Assembly (NCBI RefSeq): GCF_002836475.1 | Contig: NZ_PJBJ01000030.1 | Coordinates: forward strand, 372,001-436,000 | Source: Flavobacterium sp. ALD4 | GTDB lineage: Bacteria; Bacteroidota; Bacteroidia; Flavobacteriales; Flavobacteriaceae | DNA: 64,000 nucleotides | Direction of reading: 5' to 3' | Part shown: piece by piece, positions 34,641-43,859 of the stretch | How the letters are laid out: every line of letters begins with the position of its first letter | Numbering within the stretch: the stretch's first letter is position 1 | The notes under the pieces: model-generated | Database searches by the model: none | What the model was told of the DNA's origin: nothing | What the model saw: the letters and a program-made list of their open reading frames with translations, nothing else | Translations under genes and position numbers: made by a program

Positions 34641-35855
34641 TTACATTTTCATCCCTGCCATAGGATCACTTCCTTTACGGAATATGTATTCACTGTTAAT
34701 GGCATAGGACCCCGTAACAACGACTTTTTTTGATCTATCCATTTCCGACGTGATTTCTACCATTCCATTGGATTCTACCCCAGTTTCAACCATCACGTTC
34801 TCAAATAGACCATGACTTTTTTCGACCCATACATACTTATGATTTTCTTCTCTAATGACAGCATCTATTGGAATAAATAAACCTTTCCTATTGGATTGAG
34901 TTAATTTTGCCACTGCCTGCATTCCTGGTTTTAACAACAAGTTTGGATTAGCGATTTCCATTCTAATCAACAGTAGTCTAGAATCTGGATTAATTTCCGG
35001 ATTGATAAATGAAATTGTAGCCTCCACTTCTTTGGTAGGATAATCCGTGAAGGAAACCACAGCCTTTTGCCCAATTTTTAATGATTTTGCATTGCTCACG
35101 TTTACTTGAGACTCAAGCCAAAGGGTGCTTAAGGCAGCCAACTTAATTATTGCGGCCCCTTCCATCACATAACTGCCTTCGGTAGCTACTATCTCCGAAA
35201 TATATCCGCTGTAGGTACTATAAAAAGTAGTGTATGGTGAGATTTGTGTTTTGCCTTTTATATTTTCAATTTGCACATTAGACAAACCATAGAAAAGTAA
35301 CTTTTGCTTGGCAGCTTGAAGCATACTTTTGGCATTTTTGCCAAAATCGCCAGGCATCGCTAATTGCGTGTGTGCTAAAAAATAATCCTGTTTAGCAATG
35401 GCTATATCTTCACTATATAACTGATAAATAGCTTGATTTTTTGTAACATATTCACCCGTAGTTTTAAAATATAATTTCTCTATTCGCCCCATCGCTCTTG
35501 CTGAAACGGTTTGAATTTGTTCCTGATTAATTGTCAAAACACCTGTATAGTTTTCTTTCAAACTATTATTTGTTTCCTCTATATTTTGGGTAGTTATATT
35601 GCCCAATTTTATTTGCTGGTCGCTTAGGGCTATTTCATTAGAGGCCGAATTGTCTTTTTTAATTGGGGTCAAGTCCATATGACAAATAGGACACTTACCA
35701 GGATTGTCTTCCTTTATTTGGGGATCCATGGAACAGGTGTAAAAAATACTATCTCCATCCTGATGAGCGCTATGATCTTCCTTGTTTTTAGTATTGCATC
35801 CCATCACGAGAACAAATGCCAGGAACAGGAAACTGAATTTCTTTATCTTTTGCAT
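34641..35855 (-). CDS. RND efflux periplasmic adaptor (CusB-like), lipoprotein, first copy
   Basis: 404 residues. Lipobox VMGC (about residue 20) anchors it. A Cys-rich module YTCSMDPQIKEDNPGKCPICHMD sits at about 39-60. The rest is a membrane-fusion adaptor with barrel-sandwich halves (VSARAMGRIEKLYFKTTGEYV and TTFYSTYSGYISEIVATEGSYV), a helical hairpin and a beta-barrel. It connects the RND pump to a TolC channel. The module variant has HMDL instead of GMDL. It overlaps nothing; the second adaptor lies 2 bases upstream. Confidence 0.85.
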   Translation of the reverse strand: MQKIKKFSFLFLAFVLVMGCNTKNKEDHSAHQDGDSIFYTCSMDPQIKEDNPGKCPICHMDLTPIKKDNSASNEIALSDQQIKLGNITTQNIEETNNSLKENYTGVLTINQEQIQTVSARAMGRIEKLYFKTTGEYVTKNQAIYQLYSEDIAIAKQDYFLAHTQLAMPGDFGKNAKSMLQAAKQKLLFYGLSNVQIENIKGKTQISPYTTFYSTYSGYISEIVATEGSYVMEGAAIIKLAALSTLWLESQVNVSNAKSLKIGQKAVVSFTDYPTKEVEATISFINPEINPDSRLLLIRMEIANPNLLLKPGMQAVAKLTQSNRKGLFIPIDAVIREENHKYVWVEKSHGLFENVMVETGVESNGMVEITSEMDRSKKVVVTGSYAINSEYIFRKGSDPMAGMKM

Positions 35856-35857
35856 AA

Positions 35858-37102
35858 TTATTCTGTTTTAATAAAGCTTTCGCTATCCATTAAATATTGT
35901 GCATTATCAGCAATTGCCTCTTTTACATCCAGGCCTTCGAGGACCTGAATAAAATCATTGAGTTCAATTCCTGTTTTTATTTCTTTTGCTTTAAAACCAT
36001 TTTCTTTTTTAATAAAAACTACTTTTTTACTACCGATGCTCACTAATGCTTGCCTATGAACCCAAATACCCTGAATAGGATTTGTTTCGATAACACCTTG
36101 CAGTCGCAATCCAATCGGAAATTTGAAATTACTATTATTCAAATACACTCTGATCCTGTTCGTCTTATCCGTTTCACTAAGTTGTGTTTCTATAAAATTC
36201 ACTTTGGCATTTATAAAATCATTTTGATCAAATTCTGAAGAAAACCGAATCGGTTGGTTCATCTCTATCAAAGTGCTCTGCCCTTGCATCACATTAAAAA
36301 CACCCCATACTTTATCCGTATTTACCAACTTAAAAACAACCTCATCTTTTTTAATATAATCTCCTTCCTTCAATGTTAAAGAGGTTGTTGTGGTAGAACT
36401 ATTTTGCATGGATCCTGCTGCACTAGTCATACTTTCTGTTCCTTGAACAATTCCGTTAGTTGGACTATAAATAGTGATCACGGGATTTGTTCTTTTGGCT
36501 GCAGCCAATGAATTAATCTGATTTGTAGTCATTCCATAAAGCGCTAATTTTTGTTTTGAAGCTTTAATGATGGATGCATTCTCCGAATCATTGCTAACTA
36601 AATAAATAAAACTTTGCTGTTCTGTCAATAATTCCGGACTATACAAATCAAAGAGTCGTTGTCCTCGATTTACTTTCTGGTATTTATAATTCACATACAT
36701 TTTTTCGATTCGGCCACTAATCCTCGCCGCAATATTCACTGATGAATTAGGATCATAAGCAACTATACCAGGCAGCTTTATTTCACTACTGATAGCCGTA
36801 TCCTTTGCTGTTGTGGTTTGAAAGTCCCCCACCACAAACTTATCAGTGGGTCGTAAGAGATGGTCTATCGAATGGCTTTCCACCGATTGTCCTTCGGTCA
36901 CTTTTTTTACCAAATTCATTCCACATATCGGACAATTTCCAGGTTCGTCCCGAATAATTTCAGGATGCATCGAACAGGTATATACTGCAGTCGCCTTTTC
37001 TACGCCAGGTTGTGTATAATAATTATTTATACCATAGTAGACCCCAAATCCAACTAGTAAAATGACAACTGCTACAAAGCTATATTTTATGTATTTGTTC
37101 AT
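35858..37102 (-). CDS. cusB: RND efflux periplasmic adaptor (CusB-like), second copy
   Basis: 414 residues. An N-terminal membrane anchor (YSFVAVVILLVGFGVYYGI) replaces the lipobox. The module YTCSMHPEIIRDEPGNCPICGMNL is at about 40-63. Biotinyl-lipoyl-like halves (NIAARISGRIEKMYVNYKYQKV and NPVITIYSPTNGIVQGTES) flank a hairpin. It is paralogous to the adjacent lipoprotein adaptor but attached differently, so the pump may use two adaptors in one complex. Three-base spacing to both neighbours indicates one operon with the TolC-type gene upstream. Confidence 0.85.
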   Translation of the reverse strand: MNKYIKYSFVAVVILLVGFGVYYGINNYYTQPGVEKATAVYTCSMHPEIIRDEPGNCPICGMNLVKKVTEGQSVESHSIDHLLRPTDKFVVGDFQTTTAKDTAISSEIKLPGIVAYDPNSSVNIAARISGRIEKMYVNYKYQKVNRGQRLFDLYSPELLTEQQSFIYLVSNDSENASIIKASKQKLALYGMTTNQINSLAAAKRTNPVITIYSPTNGIVQGTESMTSAAGSMQNSSTTTTSLTLKEGDYIKKDEVVFKLVNTDKVWGVFNVMQGQSTLIEMNQPIRFSSEFDQNDFINAKVNFIETQLSETDKTNRIRVYLNNSNFKFPIGLRLQGVIETNPIQGIWVHRQALVSIGSKKVVFIKKENGFKAKEIKTGIELNDFIQVLEGLDVKEAIADNAQYLMDSESFIKTE

Positions 37103-37104
37103 AA

Positions 37105-38334
37105 TTATTTCGTTTCTAGTTGTTTTTCTATCGCTACTTGAGTGCTCAATATAGCCTGCAACTTATCTAACTTTTCTATTTGAGCCATATTCAAAGCTTC
37201 CCAAGCATCTAGTACTACAAACAGATCTCCATTATTATTTTGCCAGGCGATTATAGAAGTGTCATAATTTCTTCGCAAGGCTGGAATAATACTTTTATCG
37301 GCAATTTCATATTGCTTTTTTAAGTTGGTCAGCTCCGCTTGCATGCCAGAAATCATGCCTGTTGCTTCGTTCAAGATCATTTGTTTTTGCCAATCTAGAC
37401 TTTCATTTTTTATTTTAAAACTACTGATATTGGCTTTGTTCATTTTTGATGACCAAGGCATGGGAATTGTAATCATTCCCATCAATGAGAATTGTTGTGG
37501 ACCATTTCCAAAAGTCAACATGTGAACATAATTAACACCAAACTCAGGTAATAATTTAGCTTTTTCGATTTCAATCTTCAACTGATTTAAGACAATTGTT
37601 TTTTCAATCGCTTTAACGTCACTCCTATTTTCAGAAAGCGAAACCGCATCTGCATTCATGGGATCAAACTCCTTTAAAGCAAAATCAGATTCTATTTCAA
37701 AAACAGTGCTTTTGTCTCTTGCCATCAAAGTGTTAAGTGCAATTTTCTTTTGCGAAATCTCGTTTTGCAGCATTACTACCATACTTTCTAATGCACTATA
37801 TTGTGATTTTGCCTTATAATAAGTGGGCAGTTTGTCCATATTATACTGATAGCGTATCTCCATGCTTTTGATCATATACTCTAAAAGCAATAGATTATCC
37901 TTAGCCACTTTTATTTTTTTATCGAGTACAATCCATTGGTAATAATTCGTTTTTACCAAAGCATTCAATTGATTAACAGTATAATTTTTATTTTCTACCT
38001 CTACCGAAGACATGGCATTCATGTAATCAGAATCAGCTTTTAGCCTTGAAGCATTCGGAACCATTTGTGTCACACCTATCATATAAGACCCCATATCTGG
38101 ATTTATGTTATAAGGAGTCATAAACAAGCCTGTACTCACTTGAGGCGCCATCCAACTACGTGCTCCTTTGGCCGCTGCATCCATGCTCTGTATATCGGCA
38201 TCGTACATTTTTAACTGCGGGTTATTCGTTTTGACGTTGGTCAAAATAGCATCCAACGAAAGTGTTTGCGCTACTGCAGCGTTTACGTTTAGCAGCAAAC
38301 AACTGATAATGATATAATATTTAATGTGTCGCAT
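37105..38334 (-). CDS. TolC-family outer membrane channel (CusC-like)
   Basis: 409 residues with a signal peptide (MRHIKYYIIISCLLLNVNAAVAQ). Long helices such as LSLDAILTNVKTNNPQLKMYDADIQSMDAAAKGA and repeated coiled segments form the periplasmic tunnel of the outer membrane efflux family. It shares its first 14 bases with the end of the RND gene, implying translational coupling. Specific for the copper RND pump by position. Confidence 0.85.
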   Translation of the reverse strand: MRHIKYYIIISCLLLNVNAAVAQTLSLDAILTNVKTNNPQLKMYDADIQSMDAAAKGARSWMAPQVSTGLFMTPYNINPDMGSYMIGVTQMVPNASRLKADSDYMNAMSSVEVENKNYTVNQLNALVKTNYYQWIVLDKKIKVAKDNLLLLEYMIKSMEIRYQYNMDKLPTYYKAKSQYSALESMVVMLQNEISQKKIALNTLMARDKSTVFEIESDFALKEFDPMNADAVSLSENRSDVKAIEKTIVLNQLKIEIEKAKLLPEFGVNYVHMLTFGNGPQQFSLMGMITIPMPWSSKMNKANISSFKIKNESLDWQKQMILNEATGMISGMQAELTNLKKQYEIADKSIIPALRRNYDTSIIAWQNNNGDLFVVLDAWEALNMAQIEKLDKLQAILSTQVAIEKQLETK

Positions 38335-40258
38335 CGATAAGATCTATTTTGCCTTTTGTTCTTAATTCATGTTGCTTTGTCATTTCAAAAACAATAGGGG
38401 TTACTAATAATACATATATAACAGAGGTAATTGTTCCTCCAATAAGCGGAACTGTAATGGGAATCATCACATCAGCTCCCGTCCCTGTCGACCAGAGAAT
38501 GGGTATTAATCCAAATAGAGAAACCGAAACCGTCATTAATTTTGGTCTCAGCCTTTTTGCAGAGCCATCAATTATGTATTGTCGGAGGATGTCCGTGGTG
38601 ATTGTTTTATTACTATTGCCATGTTTCTCAACCATCTTGTTCATGGCCTCGTTCAGGTAAATAGTCATTATCATAGCTGTTTCTATCGCCATCCCAAAAA
38701 GTGCGATAAACCCGACCGCAACGGCAACAGATAAATTAATCCCATAAAAATAAACCATAAAAATCCCTCCTATTAAGGCAAAAGGAACTGTTATCATCGT
38801 TATTAATGCTTCTTTCATGGATTTATATGTAAAATATAAAATCAGGAATATTATAAGTACGACGATAGGCAATATCAGAGATAGTGTTTTGTTGGCACGG
38901 ATTTGATTCTCCCATTGACCGCTCCATTCCACATAATACCCTTTTGGAAGTTTAGTCATCATGGTATTGAGCTTATCCTGCGCTTCCTCTACCGTACTTC
39001 CTAAATCACGATCCCTAACATTAAACAAAACGCTCCCACGCAGCATGGCATTTTCGCTGTTTATCATCGGAGGTCCATCGCTTATTTTTATATCTGCGAC
39101 GGCGTCTAAGGGTATTGGCCCGTATTCCATGGTTTGTACCTGCAGTTTTTTTAAGTCTTCAATACTATTTCTATACTCTTGTGCATATCTAGCATTTACA
39201 GAAAAACGCTGCCTCCCTTCAATAGTAGTCGTCAATGTCATTCCACCAATTGCCGCTTCTACCACATTATTCACATCGTCAATGCTGAGACCGTATCTTC
39301 CAATTGCCTCACGCTTTGCTTCAATATCGATGTACTTCCCACCAGTTATTGGCTCGGCATACAAATCTTTCACTCCTTCAGTTCCTTCCAGCGTCTTTTT
39401 AATTTTTTGTGCCAAAGCTTCGATGGTATCCAAACTTGCCCCATAAATTTTTACGCCCACGTCTGTTCTAATTCCCGTCGAAAGCATGTTTATTCGATTA
39501 ATAATAGGTTGCGTAAAACCATTAGTAACACCCGGTATTTGCAGTTTATTATTTATTTCATCTATGATATCACTTTTGGTTTTACCGGCTCTCCATTCGT
39601 TATGGGGTTTAAGCAAAATAATTGTTTCAATCATACTTATAGGACTATTGTCCGTTGCCGTATTGGCTCTGCCCGCTTTTCCTAAAACATGGGTTACCTC
39701 AGGAATTGATTTTATTATCTTATCCTGAACCTGCAATATTCTTTTTACTTCAGAATTAGAAACATCTGGTAAAGTTACAGGCATAAACAAAATAGACCCC
39801 TCATCTAAAGGAGGCATAAACTCTGAACCGAGACGCGTATACATCAATCCCCCTATCAGTAAAGCAATACAGTTTACCAATAAAATGCTTTTTCTCCATT
39901 TTAAACAAAAAATTAGAATTGGCGTATACCAACTTTCCATTTTTCTGTTGATTGGATTCTTATTCTCTGGACGCAATTTTCCTTTCAGTAAGTAACTGAT
40001 TAGAACTGGGGTCAATGTAATAGCTAAAAACGCATCCACTATCAGTATAAATGATTTTGTCCACGCTAATGGACTAAATAATTTTCCTTCCATCCCCGTT
40101 AGTAGAAAAACGGGCAAAAAAGAAGCAATTACAATAAGTGTTGAATAAAAAACTCCAGGGCCTACGAGCTTAGATGAAGATTCAATTAACTTCATTCTTT
40201 CATCAGCTGACAATGGATCATGTTCTTTTTTAAATATCTTTTTAAATAACTTTTTCAT
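38321..40258 (-). CDS. cusA: RND heavy-metal pump, C-terminal part (split CusA)
   Basis: 645 residues beginning MKKLFKKIFKKEHDPLSADE. It contains TM5-TM6 (VGPGVFYSTLIVIASFLPVF), the second porter domain and TM8-TM12. It continues the fragment encoded just upstream in another frame; only 7 bases separate them. Dropping one T from AATCAATAATCAACC at about 40265 would join the two into a single 1073-residue protein, the normal size for heavy-metal RND pumps. Either a read error, a frameshift mutation, or a two-piece pump cut in the cytoplasmic TM4-TM5 loop. Confidence 0.85.
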   Translation of the reverse strand: MKKLFKKIFKKEHDPLSADERMKLIESSSKLVGPGVFYSTLIVIASFLPVFLLTGMEGKLFSPLAWTKSFILIVDAFLAITLTPVLISYLLKGKLRPENKNPINRKMESWYTPILIFCLKWRKSILLVNCIALLIGGLMYTRLGSEFMPPLDEGSILFMPVTLPDVSNSEVKRILQVQDKIIKSIPEVTHVLGKAGRANTATDNSPISMIETIILLKPHNEWRAGKTKSDIIDEINNKLQIPGVTNGFTQPIINRINMLSTGIRTDVGVKIYGASLDTIEALAQKIKKTLEGTEGVKDLYAEPITGGKYIDIEAKREAIGRYGLSIDDVNNVVEAAIGGMTLTTTIEGRQRFSVNARYAQEYRNSIEDLKKLQVQTMEYGPIPLDAVADIKISDGPPMINSENAMLRGSVLFNVRDRDLGSTVEEAQDKLNTMMTKLPKGYYVEWSGQWENQIRANKTLSLILPIVVLIIFLILYFTYKSMKEALITMITVPFALIGGIFMVYFYGINLSVAVAVGFIALFGMAIETAMIMTIYLNEAMNKMVEKHGNSNKTITTDILRQYIIDGSAKRLRPKLMTVSVSLFGLIPILWSTGTGADVMIPITVPLIGGTITSVIYVLLVTPIVFEMTKQHELRTKGKIDLIDATH

Positions 40259-40265
40259 CGGTTGA

Positions 40266-41546
40266 TTATTGATTGTTATCTATTTCTTCTTGTTTCTCAG
40301 AGATGGTCCTATAGGCATTTTCGACCATGACTATCCCATCATCAACCACAACACCAATCGCTAAAGCAATTCCGGTAAGCGACATAATATTGGATGAAAT
40401 CCCAAAAGCCTCGAGCAAAATAAAACCTATAGCAACAGATATTGGCAACTGTATTAGAATGATTAAGGCACTTCTCCAATGGAAAAGAAAAAAAAGAATC
40501 ACTATCGAGACCGCAATCATTTCTTCGATTAAAGTTCCTTTAACGGATTCAATTGCTTTTTTAATTAGCTCGCTTCTATCATAAGACGTTTTGAAGGTCA
40601 CCCCTTCAGGCAATCCTTTTTCGACTTCTTTCATTTTCAGCTTCACTGCATCTATAACCTTATCAGCATTTTCACCGTAACGCATCACGACAATTCCGCC
40701 GACCACTTCGCCTTCTCCATTTGCATCAAAAATCCCCAGACGTAAATCCCCACCCATTTGAACAGAACCGATATCTTTAACTCTTACTGGAACCGAATTA
40801 TAATTTTTGATGGCAATTTCTTCCACATCTTTGATGTTTTTTATATAGCCAAGCCCTCGCACGATATAGGCCATGTTGCTCATTTCAAATTTACGCCCAC
40901 CAACATCGTTATTACTCGTCTTTACGGCTTTCATCACTTCCATCATACTAACATTATAGTACTGCATTTTCAAAGGATCTAAAACCAATTGATATTGTTT
41001 TTCAAAACCTCCAAAGGAAGCTACCTCAGCAACACCTGGAACTGTCTGCAAAGCAAATTTCACATACCAATCTTGCAGTGCTCTTTGCTCGCCTAAATCC
41101 ATTCCATTCGTTTCCAAATGGTACCAAAATATATGCCCTACACCTGTACCATCCGGTCCTAAGGTGGGAACTACATTTTGAGGCAACAGTCGCTGTGCAT
41201 AATTTAAACGTTCCAGTACTCGAGTTCTTGCCCAATAAGGATCTACATTATCTTCAAAAATGATGTAGATAAAACTCATCCCAAACATGGAAGAAGCCCG
41301 GATATTTTTGACTTTAGGAACGCCCTGTAAATTAGAAACTAAAGGGTAAGTTACCTGATCTTCTATCACCTGTGGGCTTCTACCCATCCACTCCGTAAAA
41401 ACAATAACCTGATTTTCTGATAAATCAGGAATCGCATCAATGGGATTTTCTTGCACGCTATAGATTCCCCAACCAAACAAGCAGGCGGAAACGAGCAAAA
41501 CAATAGCTCGATTTTTTAATGAGAACGATATTAATTTTTCTACCAT
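40266..41546 (-). CDS. cusA: RND heavy-metal pump, N-terminal part (split CusA)
   Basis: 426 residues from MVEKLISFSLKNRAIVLLVS (TM1) through the first porter domain (YPLVSNLQGVPKVKNIRASSMFG) to TM4 GIALAIGVVVDDGIVMVENAYR, which holds the acidic proton-relay residues of the heavy-metal RND class. It ends with EIDNNQ and a TAA. The proton-driven pump takes metal from the periplasm or membrane to the channel. Without the C-terminal part (next gene) it cannot work alone. Confidence 0.85.
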   Translation of the reverse strand: MVEKLISFSLKNRAIVLLVSACLFGWGIYSVQENPIDAIPDLSENQVIVFTEWMGRSPQVIEDQVTYPLVSNLQGVPKVKNIRASSMFGMSFIYIIFEDNVDPYWARTRVLERLNYAQRLLPQNVVPTLGPDGTGVGHIFWYHLETNGMDLGEQRALQDWYVKFALQTVPGVAEVASFGGFEKQYQLVLDPLKMQYYNVSMMEVMKAVKTSNNDVGGRKFEMSNMAYIVRGLGYIKNIKDVEEIAIKNYNSVPVRVKDIGSVQMGGDLRLGIFDANGEGEVVGGIVVMRYGENADKVIDAVKLKMKEVEKGLPEGVTFKTSYDRSELIKKAIESVKGTLIEEMIAVSIVILFFLFHWRSALIILIQLPISVAIGFILLEAFGISSNIMSLTGIALAIGVVVDDGIVMVENAYRTISEKQEEIDNNQ

Positions 41547-41708
41547 AATAGGTCATTTTTGTACTAAAAGACTCGCCTGCTCTTTCTCAATTGAGTTAAC
41601 AAATACTCGCTTTAGAATCATCATAATTACTGAAATCCCACTAGCTTGCATCGCTTAAAAGCAAACGCCTTCTTTTAGCTCTTAATCGTAACTTTAGGCT
41701 GTTTACTA

Positions 41709-42410
41709 CTATAATTCTTTTACAATTCCTCCACAAGTCAACATTTCTGACCCGTAATACGGGTTTTGAATACCTTTGATTTCGCTTATCCAGAATCCAC
41801 TTTTACCTTGGTCGTACATTGGACAATAGTCTTGATACAATTTCTTATCTGTTTTAAACATTTTAATCAAATTATGCATCTCCGCACTCAAGAGGGCAAA
41901 ATCTTTCCTCTGGCTATCAATTTTACCTCCATTTTCACTAATTAGCGCTGCATGTTGCTTTGCTGCATCAGCAATACTTACATATTGTTTTTGTAATTCG
42001 ACTTCAATTTTATCAGTTTTCACTTTTTGTAAAGTGGCTTGCAAGTCTTTCCCCGCTTCTGATGCTAACTTTGAATCATCATTTGTTAAAGCATTTTTTA
42101 ATTTTAGATAATCATCTAAAATTAAGTCTATTGAGAACGATGACTCGCTTTTTATAATTTCTACTTCCATTATTTTCTCAACCTCTTTATTAGTTACTAG
42201 TTCGGTTAATTTCATACCGCACTTAGAACATTCCTCTCCTTGTTTCCCAGTAACTTCAGGGTGCATTGGACAGGAATACAATTGACCTTCAGCAGTATTA
42301 TCACTATTTTCAATTGCGGTTGTCTCGCTAGTAGCTTCTGTTTTTGCATCCTTACAAGAAGCAAATACAAGCATTAAAACAAGGATACTTAATTTTGATA
42401 TATTTTTCAT
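41709..42410 (-). CDS. DUF3347 lipoprotein with heavy-metal-binding module
   Basis: 233 residues. Lipobox FASC (Cys 19), then YSCPMHPEVTGKQGEECSKCGMKL at about 44-67, a variant of the Cys module shared across the island, then a helical DUF3347 domain with CPMYDQGKSGFWISE near residues 195-210 and a final CGG. DUF3347 proteins of Bacteroidota accompany CusCBA-type clusters and are thought to bind metal in the periplasm. It is upstream of the RND genes on the same strand. Confidence 0.88.
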   Translation of the reverse strand: MKNISKLSILVLMLVFASCKDAKTEATSETTAIENSDNTAEGQLYSCPMHPEVTGKQGEECSKCGMKLTELVTNKEVEKIMEVEIIKSESSFSIDLILDDYLKLKNALTNDDSKLASEAGKDLQATLQKVKTDKIEVELQKQYVSIADAAKQHAALISENGGKIDSQRKDFALLSAEMHNLIKMFKTDKKLYQDYCPMYDQGKSGFWISEIKGIQNPYYGSEMLTCGGIVKEL

Positions 42411-42429
42411 TTCGATTTATTTTTATTGT

Positions 42430-42852
42430 TTAATTATTTTTCTTTTTCGTTTGTTGTAGTTGTGCTGCCTGACTTTTAGCAACACTATTTCCTTTTACTT
42501 CTTTTACATCAGCTGCTCTGTCATACTGGCAACAACCAGGAAGCGCGCTGTAAGCAGCCTCTTCCGCATGGAATTCTTCACTATCATACCCCACTAAAGC
42601 AATGCGCTTCAAGATTTCATCTTTGTTAGTTATTTTCGAATCATAAATAAGGGTAGCCATTTTAGTGTCTTTATCCCAATCTACTGCGGCGATGTTCTTT
42701 TGTGTTCCCGCTTTTTCTATTTTACTTTCGCACATGCCACAGTTTCCGAATATTTTTACGGTATCTGTTTTAGCATTTTTAATTTGCGCTGTAGAGACTA
42801 CAGCCGATAACAACAGAGTTATTGCCATCAATCCTTTTGTAATTGAGTTCAT
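42430..42852 (-). CDS. Periplasmic HMA-domain protein
   Basis: 140 residues. Signal peptide MNSITKGLMAITLLLSAVVSTAQ, then one HMA domain with the motif GNCGMCESKIE (Cys 38 and 41), followed by a Cys-containing tail (LPGCCQYDRAADV) and a Lys/Gln-rich end. An exported copper chaperone relative; TlpA/HMA proteins of this shape pass Cu(I) between pump and acceptors. It lies 20 bases from the DUF3347 gene and probably shares its transcript. Confidence 0.85.
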   Translation of the reverse strand: MNSITKGLMAITLLLSAVVSTAQIKNAKTDTVKIFGNCGMCESKIEKAGTQKNIAAVDWDKDTKMATLIYDSKITNKDEILKRIALVGYDSEEFHAEEAAYSALPGCCQYDRAADVKEVKGNSVAKSQAAQLQQTKKKNN

Positions 42853-43003
42853 TTTATAAATAATTTAAAAGTAAATATGCCAAACCAATATCTAAAATAA
42901 TAGCATTACAGCTACGATTAACAATTAGTTTTAGCCGATAAATAAATGATTTAAAGCAAGATTTGCTTCGAATTTGACACACTAATGGCTGTCAATAAAT
43001 AAT

Positions 43004-43369
43004 TTAGCCTATTTTAGGAATAAGCCAAAGTGAAGAATATCCTGCAGAAGTAAAGGATATCGTTTGATAAAATTTTTGCTTTTCAGCTGAAAAATTAAAA
43101 TTAGCACTCTGCATTTCAAATTGAAAAGCTGAGGGTATTGCTGTATTTACAGAAGGAGTACTACATAAAGCCTTTCCACATTTTCCATTGCAACCGTTAT
43201 GCTTGTTGTTTTTAGATTGAGAATCCTTACTGCAACAATCTTTGGTCTTCTTCTTAGAAGACATTTCCATGGTACAAGAACCACTATCTGAATTTCCACA
43301 CGCAAAAGTCGTATTTGGCATCATAACGAAGCCAAACAAAACGATTAGTAAAATGTGGAATTTTTTCAT
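43004..43369 (-). CDS. Exported Cys-rich small protein
   Basis: 121 residues with signal peptide MKKFHILLIVLFGFVMMPNT, cut near TFA. Seven Cys lie at about 24, 32, 45, 46, 60, 64 and 69 (ACGN, SCTM, DCC, GCNG, KCGK, LCST) with many Lys, a metallothionein-like look, then an aromatic tail without Cys (FQFEMQSANFNF). It is first gene of the copper island. I do not recognise the family; function as a copper or zinc sponge is inference. Confidence 0.6.
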   Translation of the reverse strand: MKKFHILLIVLFGFVMMPNTTFACGNSDSGSCTMEMSSKKKTKDCCSKDSQSKNNKHNGCNGKCGKALCSTPSVNTAIPSAFQFEMQSANFNFSAEKQKFYQTISFTSAGYSSLWLIPKIG

Positions 43370-43388
43370 TTTTTTGTGTAATAGATTT

Positions 43389-43396
43389 CAAAATTA
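43389..43396 (-). promoter_or_regulatory. -7 box for the Cys-rich protein gene
   Basis: Read on the minus strand it is TAATTTTG, a TAnnTTTG match about 20 bases before the ATG at 43369. No good -33 element was found. Confidence 0.4.
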
Positions 43397-43469
43397 CTAA
43401 AAATATAGTAGCGTCTCATTAAAAATTTGTTAAAACAAGTAAAGTACTACTATATTTTCAATATTATTA

Positions 43470-43814
43470 TTACTTATCATCTCCTAATATTTTATACATA
43501 ATGGATTGCAATATGGATAATATAATACTAAAAAAAAGTGCCGTCCAGAATGAATCCACACTAAATCCCCCTACAATATTATCACATAATATGATGATTA
43601 AGGCATTGATAACTAACAAAAACAACCCTAAAGTCACTAAAGTAAATGGCAATGTCAATATAACCAAGATGGGTTTAATAAAAATATTAAGTAGTCCAAG
43701 AACAACTGCTACAATCAAAGCCGTGGTAAAACCTGCTACATGAACGCCTGTCATAAAATTAGCAATAAGTAAAACCAAAGCCGATGTAAGAAGAATTCTG
43801 ATGATTAGTTTCAT
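43470..43814 (-). CDS. Phage holin family 4 / YvlD-like membrane protein
   Basis: 114 residues, four hydrophobic segments in the pattern of the DUF/PF04020 family: LLTSALVLLIANFMTGVHVAG, ALIVAVVLGLLNIFIKPILVIL, PFTLVTLGLFLLVINALIIIL, SFWTALFFSIILSILQSIM. The conserved GLLNIFIKPILVILTLP motif is present. These are integral inner-membrane proteins with a role in envelope stress in other bacteria and no phage context here. Gene spacing (46 bases) to the hydrolase suggests separate transcription. Confidence 0.88.
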   Translation of the reverse strand: MKLIIRILLTSALVLLIANFMTGVHVAGFTTALIVAVVLGLLNIFIKPILVILTLPFTLVTLGLFLLVINALIIILCDNIVGGFSVDSFWTALFFSIILSILQSIMYKILGDDK

Positions 43815-43859
43815 ATATGCTAAGTTTTAATAAAAGTACTACTATTTTTTTATTTGGAT

